Shown here piece by piece: positions 26,148 to 34,930 of a stretch of 64,000 nucleotides of DNA. Both the position numbers and the translations under genes were made by a program. The notes beneath the pieces are model-generated. The model was not told the origin of the DNA. It was given only the letters and a program-made list of their open reading frames with translations, and did no database searches. Source of the DNA: Cupriavidus lacunae (GTDB lineage: Bacteria > Pseudomonadota > Gammaproteobacteria > Burkholderiales > Burkholderiaceae); contig NZ_QKWJ01000031.1 in the NCBI RefSeq assembly GCF_003353055.1, positions 1-64,000 on the forward strand, written 5' to 3'. Every line of letters starts with the position of its first letter. Within the stretch, counting starts at the first letter, position 1.

Positions 26148-28826
26148 TTACTCGCCGGCCGCCGCCGCGCGCGACTTCTTGGCCGTCGCGGTCTTGGCAG
26201 GGGCCTTCTTGGCCGCCGCCTTCTTTGCCGGTGCCTTGGTGGCCGGCGTCTTGGCGGCGGTCTTGGCTGCGGTCTTGGTTGCCGGAGCCGCCTCGTCCCC
26301 GGCCGCGCCGCGCGATGCCGCCTTGGCCGGGGCCTTGGCCGCAGTCTTGGCACCCGCCTTGGGCTCGCGCACCTCGAACTCGAAGCCGATCTTGCCGTCC
26401 GGCTGCTTGACCAGGAAGGCCTTGAAGTTGCGGCCGGTGCGCGACGACTTGAAGCCGGTCAGCAGGTCGGTCTTGCCTTCGTTCAACAGCTTGCCGATCT
26501 GCTCCCGGCTGATTTCCTGCTGCAGGATGATCTTGCCGGTGGTGAAGTCGCAGCTCTTGGGGCTGGTGGTGCTGTTCTCGCAGACGTACTTCATGCCGTG
26601 CTCGAACACCGAGCCGCCGCACTTCGGGCAAGTGCCGACCGGCTCCTGACCGCTGAAGTCGACCGGCTCGCCGTCGTTGTCGTCGTCGTTCTGGCCGAAG
26701 TCGAATTCCATCTTGTAATGGCCTTCGTCGTCCTTGCCCAGCTTCAGGATGGCGGCAAACGGACGGCCCATCTTGCTGCGGAAGCCCTGCAGCGGACCGA
26801 TTTCCTTCTTGAGCAGCAGCTCTTCGACCTCTTCGATCTCGAACTGGCGCCCGCCCGGGATCTTGCTGATCGAGAATTCGCACGCGGTGCAGGCAAAGCG
26901 GCGGTAGTTTTCCTTGACCTGCGCGCCGCACTGCGGGCAGGGCGTGTCCAGCGTGGCGTAGTCGCCGGGGATGGTGTCGCTGTCGTATTCCTTGGCGCGC
27001 TTGACGATCTGCTGCGTCATCTGCGCGATCTCAAGCATGAACTCGTCACGCTTGAGGCGCCCGCGCTCGATCTGCGAAAGCTTGTGCTCCCACTCGCCGG
27101 TCAGCTCGGCCTGCGTCAGTTCCTGCACGCCCAGGCCGCGCAGCAGCGTCATCAGCTGGAACGCCTTGGCGGTGGGGATCAGCTCGCGGCCTTCGCGCAC
27201 CAGGTACTTCTCGGTCAGCAGGCCTTCGATGATGGCCGCGCGCGTCGCCGGCGTGCCCAGGCCCTTGCCGGCCATGGCTTCACGCAGCGCGTCGTCGTCC
27301 ACCAGCTTGCCGGCGCCTTCCATGGCGGAAAGCAGCGTGGCTTCGTTGTAGCGCGCGGGCGGCTTGGTGGTCAGGCCGACGCCCTCGACCTTGTCGGTCT
27401 TGACCTTCTCGTCCCTGGCCACCGGCACCAGGTTGGCGGCATCCTTGTCGCCCTGCGCCTCGCGGCCATAGATCACCAGCCAGCCCGGGTTGACCAGCAC
27501 CTTGCCTTCCGTCTTGAAGTGGTGGCCGGCGACTTCCGTGATGCGGGTGGTGACCTGGAACTCCGCCGCCGGGAAGAACACCGCCAGGAAGCGGCGCACC
27601 ACCATGTCGTACAGCTTCTGCTCGGGTTCGGACAGGTTCTTGGGCGCCTGCAGCGTCGGGATGATAGCGAAGTGATCGCTGATCTTGCTGTTGTCGAAGA
27701 TCCGCTTGTTCGGCTTGACCCAGCCCTGCGCCAGGATCTTCTTGGCGTGCGGCAGGTAGTTGGGCGAACTGTCGGCCAGCATGTCCATGGTCTGCTTGAC
27801 CGTGTCCAGGTAGTCCTCGGGCAGCGCGCGCGCGTCGGTACGCGGGTAGGTCAGGACCTTGTGCTTCTCATACAGCGCCTGCGCCAGGCCCAGCGTGTTC
27901 TTGGCCGAGAAGCCGAAGCGCGAGTTGGCCTCGCGCTGCAGCGTGGTCAGGTCGAACAGCGCCGGCGACTGCTGTGTCGATGGCTTGGATTCTTCCGTGA
28001 CGGTGCCCGGCTTGTCGCGGCAGGCGGCCACGATGCTCTTGGCCTCGGCCTCGCTCCACAGGCGCGACTCGCGCGCCTCGGGATCGAACTCGTTCTTCTT
28101 GAACTTGGGGTCGAACCAGCGGCCTGCGTACAGGCCAGCGGCGGCGATGAACTCGGCGTGCACTTCCCAGTAGTCGCGCGGCACGAAGTGCTTGATCTTC
28201 TCTTCGCGCTCCACCACGATCGACAGGGTCGGCGTCTGCACGCGGCCCACGGTGGTCAGGAAGAAGCCGCCGCCCTTGCTGTTGAAGGCGGTCATGGCGC
28301 GCGTGCCGTTGATGCCGACCAGCCAGTCGGCCTCGGAGCGGCAGCGCGCGGCGTCGGCCAGCGGCAGCATGTCTTCGTCTTCGCGCAGGCTGGCAAAGCC
28401 GTCGCGGATGGCCTGCTGCGTCATCGACTGCAGCCACAGCCGGCGCACCGGCTGCTTGGCCTTGGCCTGCTGCGCGATCAGGCGGAAGATCAGTTCCCCC
28501 TCGCGCCCCGCGTCACAGGCGTTGATCAGGGCGGTGACGTCCTTGCGCTTGATCAGCCGGTTCAGCACCTTCAGGCGCGACTCGGTCTTGGCGATCGGAC
28601 GGAGGTCGAAATGCGGCGGGATCACCGGCAGGTTGGCGAAGCTCCACTTGCCGCGCTTGACCTCGTATTCGTCCGGCGCGGCGATCTCGACCAGGTGGCC
28701 GACGGCGGAGGACAGCACGTAGTCGTCGCTCTCGAAATACTCGTCGTGCTTGGTAAACCCCCCGAGGGCACGGGCGATATCCGCCGCGACCGACGGTTTT
28801 TCCGCGATGATGAGGGCTTTTGACAT
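26148..28826 (-). CDS. topB: DNA topoisomerase III (type IA)
   Basis: An 892-residue type IA topoisomerase that decatenates and relaxes negatively supercoiled DNA. The TOPRIM domain starts at ALIIAEKPSVAADIARALGG (from residue 4) and includes INACDAGREGELIF. The active-site Tyr lies in LTYPRTDARALPEDY. Two Cys4-type zinc segments follow (CPQCGAQVKENYRRFACTAC and CPKCGGSVFEHGMKYVCEN). The last about 60 residues are an Ala/Lys/Pro-rich, histone-H1-like tail (ATKAPAKKAAAKKAPAKTA), probably a non-specific DNA-binding extension. The ATG at 28826 starts the MSKALIIAEKPS sequence; an in-frame start 15 codons earlier has no family match. Confidence 0.95.
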   Translation of the reverse strand: MSKALIIAEKPSVAADIARALGGFTKHDEYFESDDYVLSSAVGHLVEIAAPDEYEVKRGKWSFANLPVIPPHFDLRPIAKTESRLKVLNRLIKRKDVTALINACDAGREGELIFRLIAQQAKAKQPVRRLWLQSMTQQAIRDGFASLREDEDMLPLADAARCRSEADWLVGINGTRAMTAFNSKGGGFFLTTVGRVQTPTLSIVVEREEKIKHFVPRDYWEVHAEFIAAAGLYAGRWFDPKFKKNEFDPEARESRLWSEAEAKSIVAACRDKPGTVTEESKPSTQQSPALFDLTTLQREANSRFGFSAKNTLGLAQALYEKHKVLTYPRTDARALPEDYLDTVKQTMDMLADSSPNYLPHAKKILAQGWVKPNKRIFDNSKISDHFAIIPTLQAPKNLSEPEQKLYDMVVRRFLAVFFPAAEFQVTTRITEVAGHHFKTEGKVLVNPGWLVIYGREAQGDKDAANLVPVARDEKVKTDKVEGVGLTTKPPARYNEATLLSAMEGAGKLVDDDALREAMAGKGLGTPATRAAIIEGLLTEKYLVREGRELIPTAKAFQLMTLLRGLGVQELTQAELTGEWEHKLSQIERGRLKRDEFMLEIAQMTQQIVKRAKEYDSDTIPGDYATLDTPCPQCGAQVKENYRRFACTACEFSISKIPGGRQFEIEEVEELLLKKEIGPLQGFRSKMGRPFAAILKLGKDDEGHYKMEFDFGQNDDDNDGEPVDFSGQEPVGTCPKCGGSVFEHGMKYVCENSTTSPKSCDFTTGKIILQQEISREQIGKLLNEGKTDLLTGFKSSRTGRNFKAFLVKQPDGKIGFEFEVREPKAGAKTAAKAPAKAASRGAAGDEAAPATKTAAKTAAKTPATKAPAKKAAAKKAPAKTATAKKSRAAAAGE

Positions 28827-28973
28827 GGGAAGGGTCCTTGCGAGCTGCATCCGGCAACCCGCGAATTGCACTACAAACGAAGTAATCAGAACGCCGGGGG
28901 GCTATGAGGCGCCAATAATAAGCGCGGTTTCGACGGCGGTGCAAGCAAGCCCCACCGCCGCACGCGACGCCGC

Positions 28974-29378
28974 CTAGGCGCCGTCGCTCCCCCCGGCGAG
29001 CAACCAGTCCAACACCTGCGGTATGTCTTCGGCGCTCGCCGGCATCGCCGCGCCGCGGCTCAGCATGCGTTCCAGCACCTCGATATGCGGCAGCAGGGTG
29101 CCATAGAACTGGGGTGTGCCACCCGAGGCTGGCTGCACCAGCAGCGTCGGGAAATTCTCAATATCGACATCGCCCAGCGCATCCGCATGCGTCTCGATAT
29201 CGATCCAGACAAAGCAATCGTCCGGATGGCGCGCGGCCAGCGCCGTCAGCGCCACCAGGTAATCCCGGCACGTGCCGCACCACTGCGCGCACAGGCAGGC
29301 CACCAGGCGGCCCTGCGGCCGCGCCGCCAGGCACCCGGCTATGGCGCCGGCATCACGTTCAGGAAAGTAAACGGTCAT
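28974..29378 (-). CDS. Thioredoxin-like protein
   Basis: A 134-residue thioredoxin-fold protein with the redox motif WCGTC (about 33-37) in LCAQWCGTCRDYLVAL. FVWIDIETHADALGD and the cis-Pro region IENFPTLLVQP follow in the order of thioredoxins. No signal peptide, so likely cytosolic. The start at 29378 (MTVYFPE) is preferred over one 13 codons upstream. It lies between topB and dprA on the same strand. The substrate is unknown. Confidence 0.82.
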   Translation of the reverse strand: MTVYFPERDAGAIAGCLAARPQGRLVACLCAQWCGTCRDYLVALTALAARHPDDCFVWIDIETHADALGDVDIENFPTLLVQPASGGTPQFYGTLLPHIEVLERMLSRGAAMPASAEDIPQVLDWLLAGGSDGA

Positions 29379-29465
29379 GGGTTCGGAATCATGAGGCGCC
29401 CGCGGCACGCGGCACACGGACAGCCGGCGATTGTATAGGTATTGCGCTGCGACCCCCTGCCGGGA

Positions 29466-30680
29466 TCAGCCAAGGCGCCGGAACAGGTTTCCCGGTAGAC
29501 GCTCGGCGTGCCCGGCCAGTTCCAGTTCCAGCAGGCGCGCCGCGGCGGTTTCCGGGGGCTGGCCGCTGCGCTCGCATAACGCGTCCAGCGTAACCGGATC
29601 GTAGCCGAGTGCGGCCAACAGGGGGTCCGATCGGTCCGCAAAGTCAGAAAGCTCCGAGCCCGGCTGCGCGGCCGGAGTGGGGGTCGCGGCAGCAGAGCGG
29701 GCAGGCGCCCCCGCCGGCACAGGCATCGGCCCAATCATCGGACCGGGCCCCAGGTTGATCTCTTCCAGTACGTCCTCCATGCACTCCACCAGCTTTGCGC
29801 CCTGGCGGATCAACACATGGCAGCCCTTGGACAGCGGCGCGTGGATCGAGCCCGGGACCGCGAACACCTCGCGCCCCAGGTCGGCCGCCAGCCGTGCCGT
29901 GATCAGCGAGCCCGAACGCGCCGCGGCCTCCACCACCAGCACCCCGCGCGCCAGCGCGGCGATGATTCGGTTGCGGCGCGGGAAGTTGGCCGGCATGCCC
30001 GGCATGCCGAGCGGGAATTCGGTGACGATGGCGCCGCGCGCGGCCACGTCGTGCGCCAGCGCCAGGTTCTCGGCCGGGTAGACCCGGTCAGGCCCCGTAC
30101 CCGTCACAGCGACCGTGCCGCCGGAGCCCAGCAGGCCGCCGGCATGGGCAGCGGCATCGACGCCCAGCGCCAGGCCCGAGATCACCGCCAGGCCCGACTC
30201 GGACAGCGCGCGGCCGAAGGCCAGCGCATCGCGCTTGCCCTGCTCGGTGGCGCCGCGCGCGCCGACAATGGCCACCGCGGGGCGTGACAGCAGCGCGGGA
30301 TCGCCTTTGATATATAGCAGCGGCGGCGGATCGGGCAGGTCGAACAGGCGGGCGGGGTAGGCGTCGTCCGCCAGCGTGACCACGTGGTTGCCGGGCGTGC
30401 CGAGCCAGGCGAGGGTGCGCTCGACCAGTGCCGGCAGCCCGGCGCCGGGCCTGGCCAGCACCGCGCGGGCGTGCTTTTTGGGTACGACCGAGGACAGCGC
30501 GGCCACGCTCTGCGCCAGGACCTGCTGCGGCAGCCCGAACGCGGCCAGCAGCAGGCGCGCCGTGGCCGGGCCGACCCCAGGGGCACTGGCAAGCTGCAGC
30601 CAGGCCTTCAGGTCGTCGGGATCGCGCGTGGCGGCCTGCCGGGCAGCGCCGGCAGGGCAAAGGGAAGCGGCGCTTGCCAA
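29466..30680 (-). CDS. dprA: DNA-processing protein DprA
   Basis: A 404-residue DprA/Smf protein that loads RecA onto incoming single-stranded DNA in natural transformation. A SAM-like N-terminal region (WLQLASAPGVGPATARLLLA) precedes the Rossmann core with AIVGARGATEQGKRDALAFG, GLAVISGLALGVDAAAHAG and NFPRRNRIIAALARG. A proline-rich linker (about 315-345) joins the C-terminal winged helix (DPLLAALGYDPVTLDALCER). The frame begins with TTG at 30680, 8 bases beyond the LysM gene stop; the exact start is uncertain. Co-directional with the LysM protein gene. Confidence 0.93.
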   Translation of the reverse strand: MASAASLCPAGAARQAATRDPDDLKAWLQLASAPGVGPATARLLLAAFGLPQQVLAQSVAALSSVVPKKHARAVLARPGAGLPALVERTLAWLGTPGNHVVTLADDAYPARLFDLPDPPPLLYIKGDPALLSRPAVAIVGARGATEQGKRDALAFGRALSESGLAVISGLALGVDAAAHAGGLLGSGGTVAVTGTGPDRVYPAENLALAHDVAARGAIVTEFPLGMPGMPANFPRRNRIIAALARGVLVVEAAARSGSLITARLAADLGREVFAVPGSIHAPLSKGCHVLIRQGAKLVECMEDVLEEINLGPGPMIGPMPVPAGAPARSAAATPTPAAQPGSELSDFADRSDPLLAALGYDPVTLDALCERSGQPPETAAARLLELELAGHAERLPGNLFRRLG

Positions 30681-30687
30681 GACCGGC

Positions 30688-31872
30688 TCAGCGCGGCGAG
30701 CTCGCGCGGTCCCCGACCGAGATCACGTTGGAGGCGTCGGTGACCAGCGCATACGACACCCCCGGGAACACGCGGAAGACGAAGGCCAGGCCGTAGCGCT
30801 CGTCGGGCAGCCGGATGGCGCGGTTGCTGTCGGTCTTGTCCGTCACGGTCTCGCCGGTGCGCGACAGCGCCAGCACATGGCCCGGTTCCACCCCGGCCTG
30901 GCTGCCGAGGTTGAGCACCACCACCTGCCTGGCGCCGCCGAACTCGACCCCGCCATAGACCTTGGCGATGCGGCCGTCGAGCTGCGCATCGGGTGCGTGC
31001 GGCACGTAGCGCAGCGCTTCGCGCGCGGGCTGCGGCATCAGCAGCGTGCCCACGCCCATCTCCTGCCGGGCCTGCGTGACCTGCATCGTGGAGACCGCGT
31101 CCGGGCCCTGCGCGCCGCGCGCCAGGCGCACGTTGCCTTCGTATTCGGCCTCATAGCCGAGCACGGAATTGGTGACGGGATCGCGCACCGGGGTGACCGG
31201 GCGGTATGCCTGCCAGTCGCCGCCCTGCGGCGCGTCGGCGGGGATGCCGCGCGCGTAGCCGGTGTCGTCGCGGCCCAGGATGACGCGCGACTCGGACACG
31301 GCGACGATGCGCGCGGAGGTGGCCAGCGTATCCTGGTCGACCACCAGCGGGCGGATCAGGAAGGGCTCGATATCGGCGGCAGCGATGCTCAGGATGGCGG
31401 CGCCGTCGGCATCGCCGCCGCGCATCTGCGGCGACAGGCGCACCGTGCCGCTGCCGCCCGGCGTGGTCGACAGCCAGGCACGGCCGTCACGCTGGATCAG
31501 GTACAGGATCTGTCCCGGATAGATCAGGTGCGGGTTGCGGATCTGTTGCCGGTTCATGCCCCACAGCTCGGGCCAGCGCCATGGCTGGCGCAGGAAATTG
31601 CCCGAGATCCCCCACAGCGTGTCGCCCTTGCGCACGGTGTACTGCGACGGCGCATTGGGAGACAGGTCTGAAACGGGAATGCCCTGCTGGGCAATGCGCT
31701 GGGCTTCGGCCTGCTGTGCCGGCGTGACCGTCAGGTCGGCGGCCAGGGCCGGAAGCGCGGCCGCGGCGGTGAAGCCAGCGGCACTCAGCAACAACGCATG
31801 AGCAGACTTAGGGATGAACGCGTGCAGCCTGCGGCCCGACGCCGCCTGGTGTTCTTTGGTAAGATCGCGCAT
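30688..31872 (-). CDS. LysM peptidoglycan-binding protein (TsaP-like)
   Basis: A 394-residue exported protein. A basic N-terminus and hydrophobic stretch (about 27-47, ending ALAA) form a signal peptide. One LysM domain at about 75-125 (YTVRKGDTLWGISGNFLRQP, then HLIYPGQILYLI) binds peptidoglycan. The C-terminal part resembles the FlgT-C-like region found in TsaP (VVVLNLGSQAGVEPGHVLAL). TsaP helps anchor the type IV pilus secretin; that role is plausible here because dprA follows, but it is inference. The start at 31872 (MRDLTKEHQ) places the signal peptide sensibly. Divergent from def across 160 bp. Confidence 0.85.
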   Translation of the reverse strand: MRDLTKEHQAASGRRLHAFIPKSAHALLLSAAGFTAAAALPALAADLTVTPAQQAEAQRIAQQGIPVSDLSPNAPSQYTVRKGDTLWGISGNFLRQPWRWPELWGMNRQQIRNPHLIYPGQILYLIQRDGRAWLSTTPGGSGTVRLSPQMRGGDADGAAILSIAAADIEPFLIRPLVVDQDTLATSARIVAVSESRVILGRDDTGYARGIPADAPQGGDWQAYRPVTPVRDPVTNSVLGYEAEYEGNVRLARGAQGPDAVSTMQVTQARQEMGVGTLLMPQPAREALRYVPHAPDAQLDGRIAKVYGGVEFGGARQVVVLNLGSQAGVEPGHVLALSRTGETVTDKTDSNRAIRLPDERYGLAFVFRVFPGVSYALVTDASNVISVGDRASSPR

Positions 31873-32032
31873 TTTCCTGACCAGCCGGTGGTTCGGCCGG
31901 ATTGACCCGGGAGAGCGCGCCTGTTGCGGCGCACCTTGAATTTTTGTACTTGCGCCCCGATTCTGCATGTAAACATCCGCCGCCGCAACGCGGCCCGGTT
32001 GCAGGCAGCAGCCGGCGTTGCGCCCTAGCATC

Positions 32033-32539
32033 ATGGCAAAACTCGACATCCTGACCTACCCCGATCCCCGCCTGCACACCGTCGCCAAACCCGTAGCGGC
32101 AGTGGACGACCGCATCCGCCAGCTGGTCAAGGACATGGCTGAAACCATGTACGAAGCGCCCGGCATCGGGCTGGCCGCGACACAGGTCAACGTGCACGAG
32201 CAGGTGGTGGTGATCGACGTCTCGGAAACGCGCGACCAGCTCCAGGTCTTTATCAACCCGGAGATTGTCTGGGCCAGCGACAACCGCAAGGTGTGGGAAG
32301 AGGGCTGCCTGTCGGTGCCCGAGGTCTACGACCGGGTCGAGCGCCCGGACCGCGTACGCGTGCGCGCGCTCAACGAGAAGGGCGAGAGCTTCGAGCTCGA
32401 CGCCGACGACCTGCTGGCGGTCTGCATCCAGCATGAGATCGATCACCTGCGCGGCAAGGTCTTTGTCGAATACCTGTCGCCGCTCAAGCTCAACCGCATC
32501 AAGAGCAGGCTGCAGAAGCGCGAACGCACCCGCATGTGA
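32033..32539 (+). CDS. def: Peptide deformylase
   Basis: A 168-residue deformylase that removes the formyl group from nascent N-terminal Met. All three metal-site motifs are present: GIGLAATQV (about 45-53), EGCLSVP with the Cys ligand, and QHEIDHLRG with the two His ligands and catalytic Glu. The ATG at 32033 gives the usual MAKLDILTYPDPRL start. Followed by fmt 166 bp later, the standard formylation pair. Confidence 0.97.
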   Translation: MAKLDILTYPDPRLHTVAKPVAAVDDRIRQLVKDMAETMYEAPGIGLAATQVNVHEQVVVIDVSETRDQLQVFINPEIVWASDNRKVWEEGCLSVPEVYDRVERPDRVRVRALNEKGESFELDADDLLAVCIQHEIDHLRGKVFVEYLSPLKLNRIKSRLQKRERTRM

Positions 32540-32658
32540 GCCGCCAGTGGCTGCACCCAGAGCGGCCACAAATATGTAACAGCCCGCCGGAATCCGGCCT
32601 CCTGCGCGCGGCACCCGCGCGGGGTCTGTTATCTTTATGACTTCCGAAGAACAAAGGT

Positions 32659-32680
32659 ACCGGCCGCTATAGCGGCCGGT
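32659..32680. repeat. Perfect 22-bp palindrome between def and fmt
   Basis: The sequence accggccgctatagcggccg and its last two bases form a complete self-complementary dyad, 26 bp before the fmt start. Only cctgttt follows, so it is a weak terminator at best; a protein-binding site or attenuating hairpin is possible. Confidence 0.6.
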
Positions 32681-32705
32681 CCTGTTTCAGGCCACGGAAC
32701 CTGCC

Positions 32706-33719
32706 ATGTCCCAAGCCAGCCCCTTGCGTGTCGCCTTTGCCGGCACGCCCGAATTCGCGCGTATCGCGCTGGAAGCGATTCACGCCGCCGGTTTCCCGGT
32801 GGTGGCCGTGCTGACCCAGCCCGACCGTCCCGCCGGCCGCGGCATGCAGCTGCAGGCCAGCCCGGTGAAGCAGTTCGCCGTCGCCAGCGGCCTTGCGCCG
32901 GTGCTGCAGCCGCGCTCGCTGCGCCGCCAGGGCAAGTATCCGGAAGAGGCCGCCGCGGCCATTGAAACGCTGGCCGGCATCGCCCCCGATGTGATGGTGG
33001 TCGCCGCCTATGGCCTGATCCTGCCGGCCGAAGTGCTGACCCTGCCGCGCCTGGGCTGCCTGAATATCCACGGCTCGCTGCTGCCGCGCTGGCGCGGCGC
33101 GGCGCCGATCCACCGCGCCATCGAAGCGGGCGATGCCGAGACCGGCATCACGCTGATGCAGATGGACGAAGGCCTGGACACCGGCGACATGCTCACGCGT
33201 GAAGCCGTGCCGGTCGGCCCGCAGGACACCACCGGCACGCTGCACGACACCCTGGCCGCGCTGGGCGCGCGCATGATCGTGGCAGCCCTGCAGGAGCTGG
33301 CCGCCGGCCGCACGCTGGCCGCCACGCCGCAGCCGGCCGAAGGCGTCACCTACGCCGAGAAGATCGCCAAGGACGAGGCCCCGCTGGACCTGCGCCGCCC
33401 GGCCGCGGCGCTGGCCAGCCAGGTGCGCGCGTTCAATCCCTTCCCGGGTGCGACGGTGCAGGTCGGCGATACCGTGATCAAGTGCTGGCAGGCCGTGCCG
33501 CTGGCCGCCGCCGGCAGCCTGCCGCATCCGCCCGGCACGGTGCTGGCGGCCGACGCGGCCGGCATCCTCATCGCCTGCGGCGAGGGCAGCGCGCTGCAGG
33601 TCACCGAGCTGCAGAAGCCGGGCGGGCGCCGCCAGCCGGCGCTGCAGTTCCTGCAGGCCCTGCCGCTGCCGCCGGGCACGCGCTGCGCGGTCCCTGGCAA
33701 CGGCGCCGCGCAGGCATAA
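32706..33719 (+). CDS. fmt: Methionyl-tRNA formyltransferase
   Basis: A 337-residue formyltransferase that formylates Met-tRNA(fMet) with 10-formyl-tetrahydrofolate. The N-terminal domain reads FAGTPEFARIALEAIHAAGF, and the active-site region has GCLNIHGSLLPRWRGAAPIH and GITLMQMDEGLDTGDML. The C-terminal OB-like domain begins around VRAFNPFPGATVQVGD. Length is slightly above the usual 310-330 residues because of a Pro/Gly-rich tail. Downstream of def and upstream of htpX in the conserved order. Confidence 0.96.
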   Translation: MSQASPLRVAFAGTPEFARIALEAIHAAGFPVVAVLTQPDRPAGRGMQLQASPVKQFAVASGLAPVLQPRSLRRQGKYPEEAAAAIETLAGIAPDVMVVAAYGLILPAEVLTLPRLGCLNIHGSLLPRWRGAAPIHRAIEAGDAETGITLMQMDEGLDTGDMLTREAVPVGPQDTTGTLHDTLAALGARMIVAALQELAAGRTLAATPQPAEGVTYAEKIAKDEAPLDLRRPAAALASQVRAFNPFPGATVQVGDTVIKCWQAVPLAAAGSLPHPPGTVLAADAAGILIACGEGSALQVTELQKPGGRRQPALQFLQALPLPPGTRCAVPGNGAAQA

Positions 33720-33801
33720 TCGGACAGGCCTTTGCCGCACATGGCGGCATAAGTGCCGGGGGCAGCGCCCGGCCGGGTCCCGCGCGCCGCGGCCACCCTG
33801 A

Positions 33802-33826
33802 AACCGTTGAACAACGGTTGAATTTT
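33802..33826 (+). terminator. Hairpin terminator after fmt
   Basis: aaccgttg and caacggtt pair perfectly around aa and are followed by gaatttt. It overlaps the candidate sigma-32 promoter for htpX, so the stem may serve both ends. Confidence 0.6.
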
Positions 33827-33846
33827 CGGGTATCACCCCCTATCTA
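33817..33846 (+). promoter_or_regulatory. Candidate sigma-32 promoter of htpX
   Basis: GTTGAA at 33817-33822 and CCCCTATCTA at 33837-33846 with a 14-base spacer match the heat-shock consensus CTTGAA-N13-15-CCCCATnT. A transcript would start about 55 bp before the htpX ATG. HtpX is heat-shock-regulated in other bacteria, which fits. Confidence 0.65.
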
Positions 33847-33906
33847 ACGGTCATCGCGTCAGCTTTTCCCCGGGACGCTGCTCACGATTACACGGAGATC
33901 ACCGCA

Positions 33907-34767
33907 ATGTTCAACTGGGTCAAGACCTTCATGCTGATGGCGGCCATCACGGCGCTGTTTATCGTCATCGGCGGCATGATCGGCGGGCGCAGCGGCATGA
34001 TGATGGCGCTGTTGATCGCGCTGGGCATGAACTTCTTCTCCTACTGGTTCTCGGACAAGATGGTCCTGCGCATGTACAACGCGCAGGAAGTCGATGCCGG
34101 CAGCGCGCCGCAGTTCTACGGCATGGTGCAGGAACTGGCGCAGCGCGCCGGCCTGCCGATGCCGCGCGTCTACCTGATCAACGAAGACGCGCCCAACGCC
34201 TTCGCCACCGGCCGCAACCCCGAGCACGCCGCAGTGGCGGCCACCACCGGCATCCTGCGGGTACTGTCCGAGCGCGAGCTGCGCGGCGTGATGGCGCATG
34301 AACTGGCGCACGTGCGCCACCGCGACATCCTGACCTCGACCATCGCCGCCACCATGGCCGGCGCGATCTCGGCGCTGGCCAATATGGCGATGTTCTTCGG
34401 CGGGCGCGACGAGCACGGCAACCGCACCAACCCGATCGCCAGCATCGCCGTGGCGATCCTGGCGCCGCTGGCGGCCTCGCTGATCCAGATGGCGATTTCG
34501 CGCGCGCGCGAGTTCGAAGCCGACCGCGGCGGCGCCGAGATCAGCGGCGACCCGCAGGCGCTGGCCAGCGCGCTGGACAAGATCCACCGCTACGCCCAGG
34601 GCATCCCGTTCCAGGCGGCCGAGGAACACCCGGCCACGGCGCAGATGATGATCATGAACCCGCTCTCGGGCGGCGGCATCGCCAACCTGTTCTCGACCCA
34701 CCCGGCCACCGAGGAGCGCATCGCGCGCCTGATGCAGATGGCCCAGACCGGCACCTATCCGGCCTGA
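33907..34767 (+). CDS. htpX: Membrane zinc metalloprotease HtpX
   Basis: A 286-residue inner-membrane protease that degrades misfolded membrane proteins. Two N-terminal helices (about 5-50) precede the zinc motif HELAHVRHRD (HExxH, about 129-133), followed by two more helices (AISALANMAMFFGG and SIAVAILAPLAASLI). The third ligand Glu lies in REFEADRGGAEISGD. C-terminal LFSTHPATEERIARL is family-typical. The ATG follows an AGATCACCGCA leader with a candidate sigma-32 promoter upstream. Confidence 0.96.
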   Translation: MFNWVKTFMLMAAITALFIVIGGMIGGRSGMMMALLIALGMNFFSYWFSDKMVLRMYNAQEVDAGSAPQFYGMVQELAQRAGLPMPRVYLINEDAPNAFATGRNPEHAAVAATTGILRVLSERELRGVMAHELAHVRHRDILTSTIAATMAGAISALANMAMFFGGRDEHGNRTNPIASIAVAILAPLAASLIQMAISRAREFEADRGGAEISGDPQALASALDKIHRYAQGIPFQAAEEHPATAQMMIMNPLSGGGIANLFSTHPATEERIARLMQMAQTGTYPA

Positions 34768-34930
34768 ACTGCCGGAAATCCGGGGTCAGGCCCCGGCACA
34801 GGGTAAACTGCCCGCTGTTCCGCACGGACCGGCGGGCTTTTTGCTATGGCTTTCCCGGTCCGCCTGCCGACTCAAGTCGATTTACACCGATTCACCACTC
34901 AACCGCTGCCTGATCCGCCGCCTGACCGAT

